Notes: generated by a model not told the origin, from the letters alone. DNA of 64,000 nt from an uncultured Ruminococcus sp. (GCA_910584195.1 CAJTYV010000001.1:192818-256817); one strand, 5' to 3'; positions 1-10,011 are shown, counted from the first letter of the stretch. Made by a program: numbers and translations.

Positions 1-396
1 TTTGTTGTGGCTTTGGTCGTTGCCTTTGTTGTTTCATTTGTTGTAGCTTTGGTCGTTGCCTTTGTTGTTTCATTTGTTGTGGCTTTGGTCGTTGCCTTTG
101 TTGTTTCATTTGTTGTAGCTTTGGTCGTTGCCTTTGTTGTTTCATTTGTTGTGGCTTTGGTCGTTGCCTTTGTTGTTTCATTTGTTGTAGCTTTGGTCGT
201 TGCCTTTGTTGTTTCATTTGTTGTGGCTTTGGTCGTTGCCTTTGTTGTTTCACTTGTTGTGTCATTTGTTGTAGCTTTGGTCGTTTCGTTTGTTGTGTCA
301 TTTGTTGTAGCTTTGGTCGTTTCGCTTGTTGTATCATTTGTTGTAGCTTTGGTCGTTTCGCTTGTTGTATCATTTGTTGTTTCAGAAATTGTAGTT
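1..396 (-). repeat. 36-bp tandem repeat coding a Thr-rich 12-residue motif
   Basis: Seven units of 36 bp fill 1-252, identical apart from one alternating base. Degenerate units with other substitutions continue to about 396. On the minus strand each unit reads NETTKATTKATT, in frame with the adhesin. Odd and even units alternate strictly between Ala codons GCC and GCT, so the true period is 72 bp. The array reaches the left window edge, so its full length is unknown. Such Pro/Thr-rich tails usually span the cell wall. Confidence 0.95.
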
Positions 397-3300
397 GTAG
401 TGTTATCTCTCATTACGATTCCGGTAACACCGGTTCCAACTGCATTGTCATCCTCGGAATAATTACCCTTATCCTTTTCAGACATTGTAACTTCCGTAAC
501 TTTGCCGTCTTTGATAACAAAGGTAATAGCTTCTGCTTTGAGATGCGATTCATTTCCGTCATTATCGGTCGGAACAAGCATTTCAGTAAGAGTATACTCA
601 CCGTCTGCAAGTCCTCTTATAACAGTATCGCTTTCACCTGAAACGAATTCAATGTAATCTTCACCTATAGTAAGCGTATCGTCATTCTCGGTAAGAATGT
701 TTTCGCCCTGTTTTACAATGATATTTTCAAAAGATGTCTTATCACTTGCCGTAAGTCTCAGTGTTGCTCCGGGAAGTTCCTCGGACTTAGCTACCTCTTT
801 CTTAGAAATGCTGAGAGTAGAAAGATCGTCGTTCATAACAACTGTTTTGTCAGTTTTTTCATTGTAAATAGTATTGCCGTTTTCGTCCTCGCCGTTAATC
901 ACGTAAACTTTACCGTTTTTGTCGATCTCAAATGTAATTGCTTCTGCTTTTACATATCCGCCGGGCGCAGTTATTTCAGTAAGTTCATACTTTCCTGCCG
1001 GAAGCTTTGAAAACTCTGTAGACGAATCTCCCGAATTGAAGCTTATCGTATTTTCTTCCTTATTATAAGTAAGCTCAAATTCCTTGCCGTCTCTTACTGC
1101 CGTTACGCTTTCAAGGCTCTTATTGTCAAGCGATTTGATTTCCAAAACTGCATCTTTAAGCTCTTTCTTGTTAACAATATCCCACTTGCTTATTGAAGCT
1201 GTGATAACTTTGTCCTCAACCGTAAGCTTGTTGTCCTCTGCGGAAACAAATTCACCGTCTGTATTCTTTACAGTGACCTTGCCGTCTTCGTCAACCTTAA
1301 AGGTTATTTCGGTTGCTGTGGTATAGCCAAGGGGAGCTGTATCCTCGATAAGCTTGTATTCACCTGCAGGAAGATTTGCAATAACTGAATCTGTCTCTTT
1401 CGATTCAAATGTGAAGCTGTTCTTCTCATTCTCTGTCTTAATTTCAACTTCATTTCCGTCAACCGTTACGCCTGTTAAGTCTTCTGCCGTCTCGATTTTA
1501 AGTATTGCTCCTGCAAGTTCCTTGTCATTTGTAATATCCCATTTACTGATCTTAACAGTTGGCTTCTCAGGAATCGGAGCTTCTTTCTTCTTATCGTTTA
1601 CGACAATATCATTGTCTTTAAAGTCAACATGAGATACCGTTTTTTCATCGTCAGTCGGATGTACCGCTTGGATCTTACCGTCTTCTGTTATTTCAAAACT
1701 CCAAGACTGCTCAACTGATTCATACTCATCCGAGGGTGCTGTTACTTCTTTAAGCTCGTACTTTCCTGCCGGAAGTCCCTCAATTGTCGTTTTGCCATCA
1801 GCCTTTGATTTAAATGAAATCGTTGTATCATCTAACTCGAATGTATCGTTATTTGATTTAACTACGTTTCCATCTAACGTTCCGTCTGTGCGTGTTATTG
1901 TTATCACTGCATCTGCAAGTTCTTCTTGACTTGTAAGATCAAGCTTATCAACTGTAATTTTTGTTTTTTCATTTATAAATTTTACAGTTAATTCCTTAGG
2001 TTTAGTGAGTTCCCCAAAATACGGGAAGTAGTGGATTTCTTCATTACCGGAATACATATCCTTACAGATGCTTCCGCCGTTACTATTTCCGCCAGCCTTT
2101 ATAACACTTGCTTTAGGCGCTACAAGGTGACCGACTACATTTCCGCCATGAATGATACCTTCAGCATCCGGAAAATTCCAGACAGTATTCATTCCGTTGA
2201 GATCAGTTTCTGCTACACCTTTAAATCCGCTGAAAAATGTTTGTTCAGTATATTTTTCTTCATTATTATATTTAACTGAGATAAGAAGATCAGATTCCTC
2301 TAATGTTGTTGTTTTACCATCAAACAGGAAAGCTATATTCTTGTCGTTCACGCCTGTAACAGATATTGTGTAACCCTGCTTTACAATATCTACTGAATTA
2401 CCGCTTTCATCAACCACAATAATATCAACACTGTTAGCTACGTGACCGCCAACATTAGGGTATCTTGCAAATGAATCATTGTTAAACTTTGCGATTTCAG
2501 CAAGAGTCTCATAAGGAATTACAATATTTTTGCTCGGATAATCTGCTAAATTAAGAATAACGTGCTTTGTCTCAGGGTAACCATTTTCAATGGTTTTCAG
2601 CGTATACTCTGTACCGTCAGCTGCAATTGCTGCTGACTGAGCAGATATTGCATTAAATGCCTTAGCAAAATCAATATATCCGCTGTTTTGTTTCCAGCCA
2701 TTAGATTCGTCAACTTCTTTATCCGAAGTTCCGTAATAAGCTAAATATGACTTTTCCTTTTTCCAGTTGTATCCTCCTGTTTTCAGATTTGCAACGTAAG
2801 TATTCGCTTTATCCGTATCACCAAATGGACCTAAATATCCATCTCCGCCGACTGCAACCGCACCGACGATATGATTTGTACTTGTCTTTTCGCCGTCAGC
2901 AGAAACGCCGCCGCAAAGATCTCCCTCTACAAATATACAATAATCTGTAAGAATATTCTCTATAGTATATGACTTAGGATATTTATCAGCATTGGGGACG
3001 GACGTCTCTACCGATGCCGAATCGCTCGTTACTTCAAATTTAACCGTTTCTGCCGATTTAACGTAACCGTCAGGCGCGTCAACCTCGGTAAGAGTATAAT
3101 TGCCATACGGAAGTTTCAGAACCTTAGGCTCGTTTGTGGATTCCCATGTGATAGACTTTCCGTTGTCAGCTACGGTTATATCCTTGCCGACATTGGCATC
3201 AAAAATAATTGCATTGCCGTCGGCATCAGTACCGCTAAGCTGAAGAACTGCACCGGATACCGGATTGTTATCGCTGTCAACCTTGATTATCTTGACTTCC

Positions 3301-6300
3301 TTGCTTATGTCAGTTTTTTCAGTAGTTTCTTCGGTTGCAGCTTCTGTCGTTTCCTCAGTTGTTTCTTCAGTCGTTGCTTCTGTTGTTTCCTCTGTAGTTT
3401 CTTCAGTTGTTGATTCAGTAGGTTCCTCCGGCTCGTCCTTAGGTGAATTTCGAATTTCAAGCCTTGTTTTGAGATTATCTGTAAGGTCAATTTTTGTTCC
3501 AAGAAGTTTGCTGTTATAGTATATAAGATAATCTGCAACCGCTGTGCCAAATGTATCGTTTGGTACTGTTTCTGTCAGCTGCTCTATCTTGGTAACAAGT
3601 GTATCTCCATTAGGTTGTTTTTCTGTTGTGATTCTGCAAAGTTCCTTAGTAGTTGTGGTATTCGGATATGTTCCGGTAGTAATGTCAATAGTATAAAGAC
3701 CATTTTCGTCAGGTTCAAGCACTTCTTTTTCAACATAATTATAACCAAAAGGCTGAGAGTAATCTCTTACCATATGAGTAACTTTACCGTCTGAATTTAT
3801 GTTATAATATTCATTCTGCGGCATAGAACCCTGATTCCAACCACCGCCCCAAGCGCCCGGACCCAGATTTGTTTTTTGAACATATGTATCTGATACATCT
3901 TTTTCAATTATGCGTTTTACCGAACTTATCTCGCTGCCGTTAAGTTCAATGATATACTGATCTCCATTAACAGTATAAACACCGTCACGCTTAGGAATAA
4001 TCTGACCGTTATATGTTACAGCATAAGAAGGATTCTCCAAGTCAACTTTATGCGCAACAAATTTGTTTACATCAGCAGGGGTTTTATTTCCGTTTTCATC
4101 TATAATTGCTGCGTCAACAACATTTCCGTCTGCATCTAATGTAACATCAAATCTGTCATCACCAGATACCAGCACACTTACAAATCCGTTTAGAGGTGAA
4201 TATGCCGCTGAATCAATAACCTCTGAAAAAGTTGAATCTGTATAAAGTTTGATTTCAACCTTATCGCTGTAAGTAGGAGTTTCAATTTTATCTGTTGTTT
4301 TTTTAGTACCTTCAACAAATTTCTTATTTCCGTCAAGATCCGTTATTTCAACCGAAACAGTTTCTATAACGACTCCATCTTTATCCAATATAATTTCGGC
4401 AGGCTCTTTTTCATCGCGCAGTTTATAATATTTTTTACATGGAATCGTTTGTGTACTTATATCAAAATTTTCGCTGTTAATCTTTTGTGTTTCTCCGTCA
4501 AATACGCTATGTTTGTTATCCCAGTTTGGTTCTCCTGCCAATATTTTGATAACCGCTCCGTCTTCTGCTGATTCCGGAATAGTACCTGACATTTTAATAA
4601 TAGCATATTCCACATTATCTTTATTTGCAGGTAAACTAAGTTCTTGCCAATCACTTGCGTAATTTATTTTACCAAATGTAACTGTATCTGCTGTGCCATC
4701 GGTATGAACAAGAGTCATTGAGTCAATTGAAAAATCATCAGGAACATTGCCGTCATTATTTTTAGAAACGCCAAACTGTAGTAACGTTTCTCCGCCTATT
4801 TCAACTGTTATCGAATGCTCTTCACGAGGGTTTCTAATTGGAATATATTCATCACTAACGCTTTCAGTTGTATATACATCAGCCTCGTCTCCAAATGTAT
4901 AAACATTTGCATCTGTAGTTACCGATTCTCCAACCTTAATTTTTACATCCGATTTTTTTTCATTTTCTGTTACTTCAATATAATACGATGTTTCGTTATC
5001 AAGAGCATAATCTGTAGGAGCCTTGATTTCCTTAAGTACATATCTTCCGACAGGAATTTCTGTTGTTATTTTACCGTTCTTAACCTGTACTTCAATCGAC
5101 GGTTCCGTTGCCACTTCATTTTTGCCGTCTTTGGTTGTGACGGGGAACAAGCCGAAAGTCGCTCCGTCAAGAAGAAGTCCTGTTTCATCGTCAAGCTTAT
5201 AAAGGTCTATGGTGTAATTTGATTCAAGACCGAGCATTGAACTCGGTCCCATAAATGGTCTGTAACCAAATTCTGTTGAACCCTTAAAACTTTTTGCTAC
5301 TAAAGCGCCTGAAAGATGTCCATATCCATTGTTACCGTCATGAACATCTGCATTAGGAGCTAAAATCGTACCCTGAAAATTCTTACCAAGAGCAACATCT
5401 GTTGCTTGATAATAATTGTACAAAAGACTCGTTACACCGTAATGATTATTGTACACAACATTATTTGTATAATCTTCAAAACCAGGTACCATATCGCCTT
5501 CATTAGCAGGTAAATTTATTTTATCATTGCTGTAAACATTTTTTCCTATTAATGTTCCATTAATAAACGTATATACATCATTATTTGCTACTGTAACGCT
5601 TTCTCCTCCGATATTGATAACAATATACGCATACTTCCATTCTTTTTCAGTACAATCGCTACCAACAACTTTCCTTGGCGATGACAGATTAGGAATATTT
5701 TCATATTTGATATATTTTGCCTTTTTGAATAACTCCTGTTCTTCATCAGTCAAATTACAGTATACAGTATCTTGCTCATCTCCCGAATATGTCAGTGTTA
5801 ATGTTTCACCCTCAAAATTAACACTAAATTGATTTTCCTTTTCTGCCAAAGCAGTCGATATATCTTTAATTTTCTCTACTTGAGCAGCAACATCAAAAAC
5901 AGATGAATCTTTGTAGAAATAATCTTCATAAGTTCCAGTATATGTGCCATCTTTTACTGCATCACAATAATTTAAATAATCTTTATCCGGACCATCAATT
6001 TGTGTAGAATTTGAAATCCAAAATCTCTTTGAAACATAATTTCCGTCACGTTTTTCCCATGAAGTAGGTCGTAAATTTTTTGCTGATTCACCATTAACAA
6101 TAACATGTGCATAATCGGAGTTATCTAAAAGTTTATCTAAAACAGAATCCTTATTAACATAATCTCCATTACCTATTTCATAGCCGTTTCCAGGTGTAGA
6201 AAAACTTCCGCCTATTGCTACACGACCCTCAGCATCACAATTTTCTACCTCAAAATTCTCTGCTACAAACACACAAAACCGACCAGCTATACCAAGCAAA

Positions 6301-6554
6301 TAATCTTTCTCGTACTGTGCTACAGCAGCATCTACAGATGCAAAAGTTCCATATGGATTTCCGTCAGGATCCCTTGGATTTGACCCAACAAGCAGCGTAA
6401 CGTCATCTACTTCGCTGTTACCACCTAAATTTGTCGCCGCCCGCGCTTTTAGCAGTCCAGAATTCCCCAAGGGAATTGACTGCGCGAAAGCAGAAGCAGC
6501 AAGCAAGGCGGAAGTAACGCCGCTTACAATACGTTTTCCCAATGATTTTTTCAT
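1..6554 (-). CDS. Giant secreted multidomain adhesin (choice-of-anchor-A + SpaA/Cna-B domains), 3' end outside window
   Basis: Open reading frame of at least 2184 codons that runs off the left edge. The ATG at 6554-6552 follows AAAGGA by eight bases. Hand translation gives a signal peptide (MKKSLGKRIV..., Ala-rich core to about residue 30). A choice-of-anchor-A-like domain follows (about 60-445; GRVAIGGSF and a late GTILAPNADV-type segment). Then come a SpaA-like domain (about 447-545; YVLKEIKAP) and a poorly recognised region (about 550-1040). A TTEE-rich linker (about 1043-1082) leads to SpaA 2 (about 1085-1182; LTEVDAPDGY), a second choice-of-anchor-A-like domain (about 1195-1518; VGAVAVGGDG) and SpaA 3-6 (about 1525-2050). 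A Thr-rich repeat (about 2051 on) ends the visible part. SpaA/Cna-B domains of Gram-positive surface proteins usually carry Lys-Asn isopeptide bonds, so a stiff cell-wall stalk is inferred. The anchor (LPXTG or other) lies outside. Function in substrate or host adhesion is inference. Confidence 0.85.
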   Translation of the reverse strand, partial: MKKSLGKRIVSGVTSALLAASAFAQSIPLGNSGLLKARAATNLGGNSEVDDVTLLVGSNPRDPDGNPYGTFASVDAAVAQYEKDYLLGIAGRFCVFVAENFEVENCDAEGRVAIGGSFSTPGNGYEIGNGDYVNKDSVLDKLLDNSDYAHVIVNGESAKNLRPTSWEKRDGNYVSKRFWISNSTQIDGPDKDYLNYCDAVKDGTYTGTYEDYFYKDSSVFDVAAQVEKIKDISTALAEKENQFSVNFEGETLTLTYSGDEQDTVYCNLTDEEQELFKKAKYIKYENIPNLSSPRKVVGSDCTEKEWKYAYIVINIGGESVTVANNDVYTFINGTLIGKNVYSNDKINLPANEGDMVPGFEDYTNNVVYNNHYGVTSLLYNYYQATDVALGKNFQGTILAPNADVHDGNNGYGHLSGALVAKSFKGSTEFGYRPFMGPSSMLGLESNYTIDLYKLDDETGLLLDGATFGLFPVTTKDGKNEVATEPSIEVQVKNGKITTEIPVGRYVLKEIKAPTDYALDNETSYYIEVTENEKKSDVKIKVGESVTTDANVYTFGDEADVYTTESVSDEYIPIRNPREEHSITVEIGGETLLQFGVSKNNDGNVPDDFSIDSMTLVHTDGTADTVTFGKINYASDWQELSLPANKDNVEYAIIKMSGTIPESAEDGAVIKILAGEPNWDNKHSVFDGETQKINSENFDISTQTIPCKKYYKLRDEKEPAEIILDKDGVVIETVSVEITDLDGNKKFVEGTKKTTDKIETPTYSDKVEIKLYTDSTFSEVIDSAAYSPLNGFVSVLVSGDDRFDVTLDADGNVVDAAIIDENGNKTPADVNKFVAHKVDLENPSYAVTYNGQIIPKRDGVYTVNGDQYIIELNGSEISSVKRIIEKDVSDTYVQKTNLGPGAWGGGWNQGSMPQNEYYNINSDGKVTHMVRDYSQPFGYNYVEKEVLEPDENGLYTIDITTGTYPNTTTTKELCRITTEKQPNGDTLVTKIEQLTETVPNDTFGTAVADYLIYYNSKLLGTKIDLTDNLKTRLEIRNSPKDEPEEPTESTTEETTEETTEATTEETTEETTEAATEETTEKTDISKEVKIIKVDSDNNPVSGAVLQLSGTDADGNAIIFDANVGKDITVADNGKSITWESTNEPKVLKLPYGNYTLTEVDAPDGYVKSAETVKFEVTSDSASVETSVPNADKYPKSYTIENILTDYCIFVEGDLCGGVSADGEKTSTNHIVGAVAVGGDGYLGPFGDTDKANTYVANLKTGGYNWKKEKSYLAYYGTSDKEVDESNGWKQNSGYIDFAKAFNAISAQSAAIAADGTEYTLKTIENGYPETKHVILNLADYPSKNIVIPYETLAEIAKFNNDSFARYPNVGGHVANSVDIIVVDESGNSVDIVKQGYTISVTGVNDKNIAFLFDGKTTTLEESDLLISVKYNNEEKYTEQTFFSGFKGVAETDLNGMNTVWNFPDAEGIIHGGNVVGHLVAPKASVIKAGGNSNGGSICKDMYSGNEEIHYFPYFGELTKPKELTVKFINEKTKITVDKLDLTSQEELADAVITITRTDGTLDGNVVKSNNDTFELDDTTISFKSKADGKTTIEGLPAGKYELKEVTAPSDEYESVEQSWSFEITEDGKIQAVHPTDDEKTVSHVDFKDNDIVVNDKKKEAPIPEKPTVKISKWDITNDKELAGAILKIETAEDLTGVTVDGNEVEIKTENEKNSFTFESKETDSVIANLPAGEYKLIEDTAPLGYTTATEITFKVDEDGKVTVKNTDGEFVSAEDNKLTVEDKVITASISKWDIVNKKELKDAVLEIKSLDNKSLESVTAVRDGKEFELTYNKEENTISFNSGDSSTEFSKLPAGKYELTEITAPGGYVKAEAITFEIDKNGKVYVINGEDENGNTIYNEKTDKTVVMNDDLSTLSISKKEVAKSEELPGATLRLTASDKTSFENIIVKQGENILTENDDTLTIGEDYIEFVSGESDTVIRGLADGEYTLTEMLVPTDNDGNESHLKAEAITFVIKDGKVTEVTMSEKDKGNYSEDDNAVGTGVTGIVMRDNTTTTISETTNDTTSETTKATTNDTTSETTKATTNDTTNETTKATTNDTTSETTKATTKATTNETTKATTKATTNETTKATTKATTNETTKATTKATTNETTKATTKATTNETTKATTKATTNETTKATTKATT

Positions 6555-6655
6555 TATCTTCGTCCTTTCATAAAAAAATATTTATATTTAAAAAGACATT
6601 TCGACAACACCGAATGTCCTCGGCATTATACAGAAAGTCTCATTTTGTATCTTTA

Positions 6656-6684
6656 ATTATAGCATATATCGTTTTAATATGCAA
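6656..6684 (-). promoter_or_regulatory. Promoter of the adhesin gene
   Basis: TTGCAT (6684-6679), 17-bp spacer, TATAAT (6661-6656), giving an untranslated leader of about 95 bases. The 372-bp gap 6555-6926 holds this promoter, an inverted repeat ATCAGCAACA/TGTTGCTGAT (6841-6883) and the terminator of the aminopeptidase gene. Confidence 0.6.
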
Positions 6685-6887
6685 CATAAAAATCGGAATC
6701 AAACATAGAAAAATCTCAAATATTTTTAGTTGATTTGCACAAAAAATGGCAGTCTCAGCATAAATCGGATCAAACAAAAAGTAAATATGTATAATTGTGT
6801 GCGCAATATGAATAAAACTTTAATTGCAAACTTAAATAATATCAGCAACATATTATACTTAAAGTACATGCACTGTTGCTGATAAAA

Positions 6888-6917
6888 TTAAAATCCCCGA
6901 TTTCTCAGGGATTTTAA
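6888..6917 (-). terminator. Terminator after the M18 aminopeptidase
   Basis: Arms TTAAAATCCC and GGGATTTTAA with a 10-base loop, 10 bases past the aminopeptidase stop. On the minus strand it is followed by a T-rich stretch. Confidence 0.6.
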
Positions 6918-6926
6918 AGAATTCTG

Positions 6927-8330
6927 TTAATCGGCTATAAAAGCGGCAAAAGCTTTATACGCCATATACAAATCAAGCTTTGAAATAACCTCGTAAGGCG
7001 CATGCATGGAAAGAACGGGAACGCCCATATCTATAGTGTCAACATCAAGGTTTGCTATATACGCCGCAACAGTACCGCCGCCGCCTGCATCTACCTTGCC
7101 AAGCTCGCCTGTCTGCCATACAACGTTCCTGCTGTTCATAAGTCGGCGTATTTTTCCGGCAAATTCTGCGGATGCATCAGATGTTCCGGATTTTCCTCTC
7201 GAACCCGTATACTTGGTAATGCAGACGCCCTTATTTACAAATGCGGCGTTATTTTTCTCGTTGACTTCCGGGAACGTTGGGTCAAACGCTGCATTTACAT
7301 CGGCTGAAAGGCACTCGGATACCGAGAGTACGTCTCTGCCGCTTGAACCGAGAGCTTCCGCAATATCGGCAATAAAATATTTCAAGTATGCCGAACAGAG
7401 ACCGGTATTGCCGTCGCTGCCTGTTTCCTCCTTGTCGGTGAGAACAGTAACAACAGTATGAACTGGTTCATCGCAGTCAACTACAGCTCTCAATGCAGGG
7501 AAAGCGCAGCAGCGGTCGTCATGACCGTAACCGCCTATGAAACTCCTGTCGAAGCCTATGTCTCTTGCCTTAAACGCCGGAACTGCTTCAAGCTCGGAGG
7601 AAATAAAGTCGTCCTCCGTAATACCGTATTTCTCAAAAAGAAGATTCATTATATTCAGCTTTACGGCTTCGCTCGCTTCATCTTCGCGGAACGGAATCGA
7701 ACCGATAAGAAGATTCAGATCCTCTCCTCTGATAAGCTTTCCGGCAGTACGTCCCATTTGCTCTGTCGCAAGGTGCGGCAGAAGATCTGTAACGCAAAAT
7801 ACAGGGTCGCTTTCGTCCTCGCCAATATTTACCGTTACGGACGTACCGTCAGCCTTAACGATAACTCCGTGCAGCGACATAGGAATCGTTGTCCACTGAT
7901 ACTTTTTAATACCGCCGTAATAATGAGTTTTAAAAAGAGCAAGCTCGTTGTCCTCATAAAGCGGATTTTGCTTCAGATCAAGTCTCGGACTGTCGATATG
8001 CGCCGCGCAAAGCCGTACGCCCTCATCAATGGACGCCGTACCTATAACGGCGGCAATAACCGCCTTTCCTCTGTTATTTCGGTATATCTTGTCGCCCGCC
8101 GCAATCTTCATACCTTTTTTGTACTCATTAAAACCGTTCGCCTCAAGAGTTTTTACAGCCTCTATAACTGCCTCGCGCTCGGTTTTGGCGATGTCCAGAA
8201 ACTGCTTATAATCCTCCGCAAATGCAAAAACTGCTTTTTCTTCATCGGAGTCAATTCTGCGGTAACCGTTTTTACGCTGCAAAAAAAGCTTTTCTTTCAG
8301 TTCCTTTGAAACGCTGTTGTTTTCTTCCAT
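6927..8330 (-). CDS. M18 family aminopeptidase
   Basis: Cytosolic zinc aminopeptidase of the aspartyl-aminopeptidase (M18) family, releasing N-terminal, often acidic, residues from peptides. The 467-residue product fits the family. Metal-ligand segments are visible: AAHIDSPRLDLK (His, Asp), TDKEETGSDG (Glu pair), an Asp in SADVNAAFDP and a C-terminal His in LSMHAPYE. The start at 8330 (MEENNSVS) was chosen because AAAGGAG lies eight bases upstream; a longer frame to 8360 lacks such a site and would overlap coaE. It is the last gene of the prfA operon and is followed by a hairpin terminator. Exact substrate preference cannot be read from the sequence. Confidence 0.9.
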   Translation of the reverse strand: MEENNSVSKELKEKLFLQRKNGYRRIDSDEEKAVFAFAEDYKQFLDIAKTEREAVIEAVKTLEANGFNEYKKGMKIAAGDKIYRNNRGKAVIAAVIGTASIDEGVRLCAAHIDSPRLDLKQNPLYEDNELALFKTHYYGGIKKYQWTTIPMSLHGVIVKADGTSVTVNIGEDESDPVFCVTDLLPHLATEQMGRTAGKLIRGEDLNLLIGSIPFREDEASEAVKLNIMNLLFEKYGITEDDFISSELEAVPAFKARDIGFDRSFIGGYGHDDRCCAFPALRAVVDCDEPVHTVVTVLTDKEETGSDGNTGLCSAYLKYFIADIAEALGSSGRDVLSVSECLSADVNAAFDPTFPEVNEKNNAAFVNKGVCITKYTGSRGKSGTSDASAEFAGKIRRLMNSRNVVWQTGELGKVDAGGGGTVAAYIANLDVDTIDMGVPVLSMHAPYEVISKLDLYMAYKAFAAFIAD

Positions 8331-8356
8331 ATCAAAAACTCCTTTCATATTTTGAT

Positions 8357-9001
8357 TCATACAAAGCTCTCTGCTGTACGTATATCATAGTAATAAAATT
8401 TGATTTTATCCGATACCTCTTTGGAAATACTATTCACAACCTCCATAGAATCGTTGTTTTCTATAACATAATCAGAATGAGACGCAAAAAAATCCGCATC
8501 AAGCTGAGAATTCATTCTGTTCTCCGCCTGTCTCGGCGTAATTCCGTCACGATTTATTATACGAAGCGCTCTTGTTTCCGGCTCGGCAAGAACCGATATG
8601 ATTATCTCGCAGAAATCATCGGCGTGGCTCTCAAACAAGGTTGGCGCATCAAGAAGAATAAGCTTTTTTCCATTATCGGAATACCCTTTTATCTGATTCA
8701 ATATTTCACTGGTAATATAAGGATATATTATGGAATTCAGCGCCTCAAGCTTTGACTTATCACTAAATACAACATCGCCCAGCGCCCTTCTGTTAAGAGT
8801 TCCGTCGCAGTTCAGTATTCCGCAGCCGAAAATATCGGAAATTTCTTCAAGACACTTCGTTCCCTTTTCAACAACCATACGCGAGATCATATCTGCATTT
8901 ATAACTGCAAAACCATTCTCCGCAAACACCTTTGATACTGTGCTTTTTCCAGCGCCCGTCTGACCTGTCAGTCCGACCACAAGCACCTCAAACCCTGTCA
9001 T
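8357..9001 (-). CDS. coaE: Dephospho-CoA kinase
   Basis: Catalyses the last step of coenzyme A synthesis, phosphorylating the ribose 3'-hydroxyl of dephospho-CoA with ATP. The P-loop GQTGAGKST is at about residues 13-21. The lid region RIINRDGITPRQAENRMNSQ matches the family's Q..R...Q pattern. At 214 residues it is near the usual 200. Its ATG overlaps the stop of the upstream tsaC gene (ATGA), indicating translational coupling, with GAGGTGA a few bases before. It sits between tsaC and the aminopeptidase in a five-gene minus-strand operon. The extra N-terminal residues (MTGFEVL) are slightly longer than typical; a start a few codons later is possible. Confidence 0.93.
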   Translation of the reverse strand: MTGFEVLVVGLTGQTGAGKSTVSKVFAENGFAVINADMISRMVVEKGTKCLEEISDIFGCGILNCDGTLNRRALGDVVFSDKSKLEALNSIIYPYITSEILNQIKGYSDNGKKLILLDAPTLFESHADDFCEIIISVLAEPETRALRIINRDGITPRQAENRMNSQLDADFFASHSDYVIENNDSMEVVNSISKEVSDKIKFYYYDIRTAESFV

Positions 9002-10011
9002 ATCCTTATCACCTCGAATCCTGCCGCTCTTATAAGGCGGTTATATACTGCAAGCCCTATACCGTCTTTCAACGGAGCCCTGACATAAACCTTTTCTGCA
9101 CCTATTTCGTCAAGCTCCCTGAGCCTTTGAAAAAGCCAATGCGCCTGCTCGGAACTGTCTGCCCCGTATGTAAAATACCGATACGGAAATTCCGCTTCGT
9201 CTCCGTCAAATATCAGTGAGTACACACCGTCTCCGTTATTTTGGGAAATAAAATTTTTAAAATCGTCAAGTTCTCCCTCAACCATAACAACATCTGCCTT
9301 CGGAGAATAATGCTTATATTTCATTCCGGGAGAAACAGCCCTTTCCCCATCCTTAAGCTCTCTGAGGATTGCCGGATCAATAATAACATTACGGCATACC
9401 TCAAGAAGCATTTCTTTTGTTACCGCACCGGGACGCAATATACGAACCGATTCATCGCCGTCAAGGGAAATAACAGTTGATTCTACGCCGAATTCCGATT
9501 TTCCGCCGTCAAGCACGGCTGCTATCCTGCCGTTCATATCTTCCATAACATGTTCAGCACATGTAGGACTTGGAAGTCCCGAAATATTTGCAGAGGGGGC
9601 AGCTATCGGACAGCCGGATCTCTCGATTATACTGTGCATCACAGGATGAGACGGCACACGTATACCGACAGTGTCAAGTCCGCCCGATGTGATCATCGGT
9701 ATTTTCTCATTTTTCGGGAGTACCATAGTAAGAGGTCCGGGACAGAACCTCTCAGCAAGTTTATATGCAAGCGCCGGAACAGACGCAGTATAAAGCGATG
9801 CCTGTGAAAAGTCGGCAATATGCACTATAAGAGGATTGTCAGCAGGTCTGCCTTTAGCGGCAAAAACAGCTTTTACAGCCTTTTCATTACAGGCATCTGC
9901 TCCGAGACCGTATACAGTCTCAGTGGGTATACCCACAACCTCTCCATTTTTTATAAGCTCCGCTGCGGCTGATATGTCCTCAGCGGTATCTCTAAATAAT
10001 ATCGTTTCCAT
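8998..10011 (-). CDS. tsaC: L-threonylcarbamoyladenylate synthase, Sua5 type
   Basis: Makes threonylcarbamoyl-AMP from threonine, bicarbonate and ATP, the first step of t6A modification at position 37 of ANN-decoding tRNAs. The N-terminal YrdC-like domain (about 1-200) shows the ETVYGLGADA, KGRPADNPLIVH and APSANISG segments. The remaining ~130 residues form the C-terminal Sua5 domain, so this is the long (337-residue) Sua5/YwlC form rather than the short TsaC form. It starts two bases after the prfA stop and overlaps coaE by four bases. Pairing with prfA is common in Firmicutes. Confidence 0.93.
   Translation of the reverse strand: METILFRDTAEDISAAAELIKNGEVVGIPTETVYGLGADACNEKAVKAVFAAKGRPADNPLIVHIADFSQASLYTASVPALAYKLAERFCPGPLTMVLPKNEKIPMITSGGLDTVGIRVPSHPVMHSIIERSGCPIAAPSANISGLPSPTCAEHVMEDMNGRIAAVLDGGKSEFGVESTVISLDGDESVRILRPGAVTKEMLLEVCRNVIIDPAILRELKDGERAVSPGMKYKHYSPKADVVMVEGELDDFKNFISQNNGDGVYSLIFDGDEAEFPYRYFTYGADSSEQAHWLFQRLRELDEIGAEKVYVRAPLKDGIGLAVYNRLIRAAGFEVIRI

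Noticed and set aside
1..396. CRISPR array
   Set aside because: Units are contiguous 36-bp tandem repeats with no spacers and are in frame with the adhesin.
7..462. Plus-strand Val-rich repetitive frame (MALVVAFVVSFVV...)
   Set aside because: It is the antisense shadow of the adhesin's Thr-rich repeat; no ribosome site, and the minus-strand frame continues for over 2000 codons with domain homology.
7458..8309. 283-codon plus-strand frame opposite the M18 aminopeptidase
   Set aside because: No ribosome site or recognisable domain; the opposite strand encodes a full peptidase with all metal ligands.
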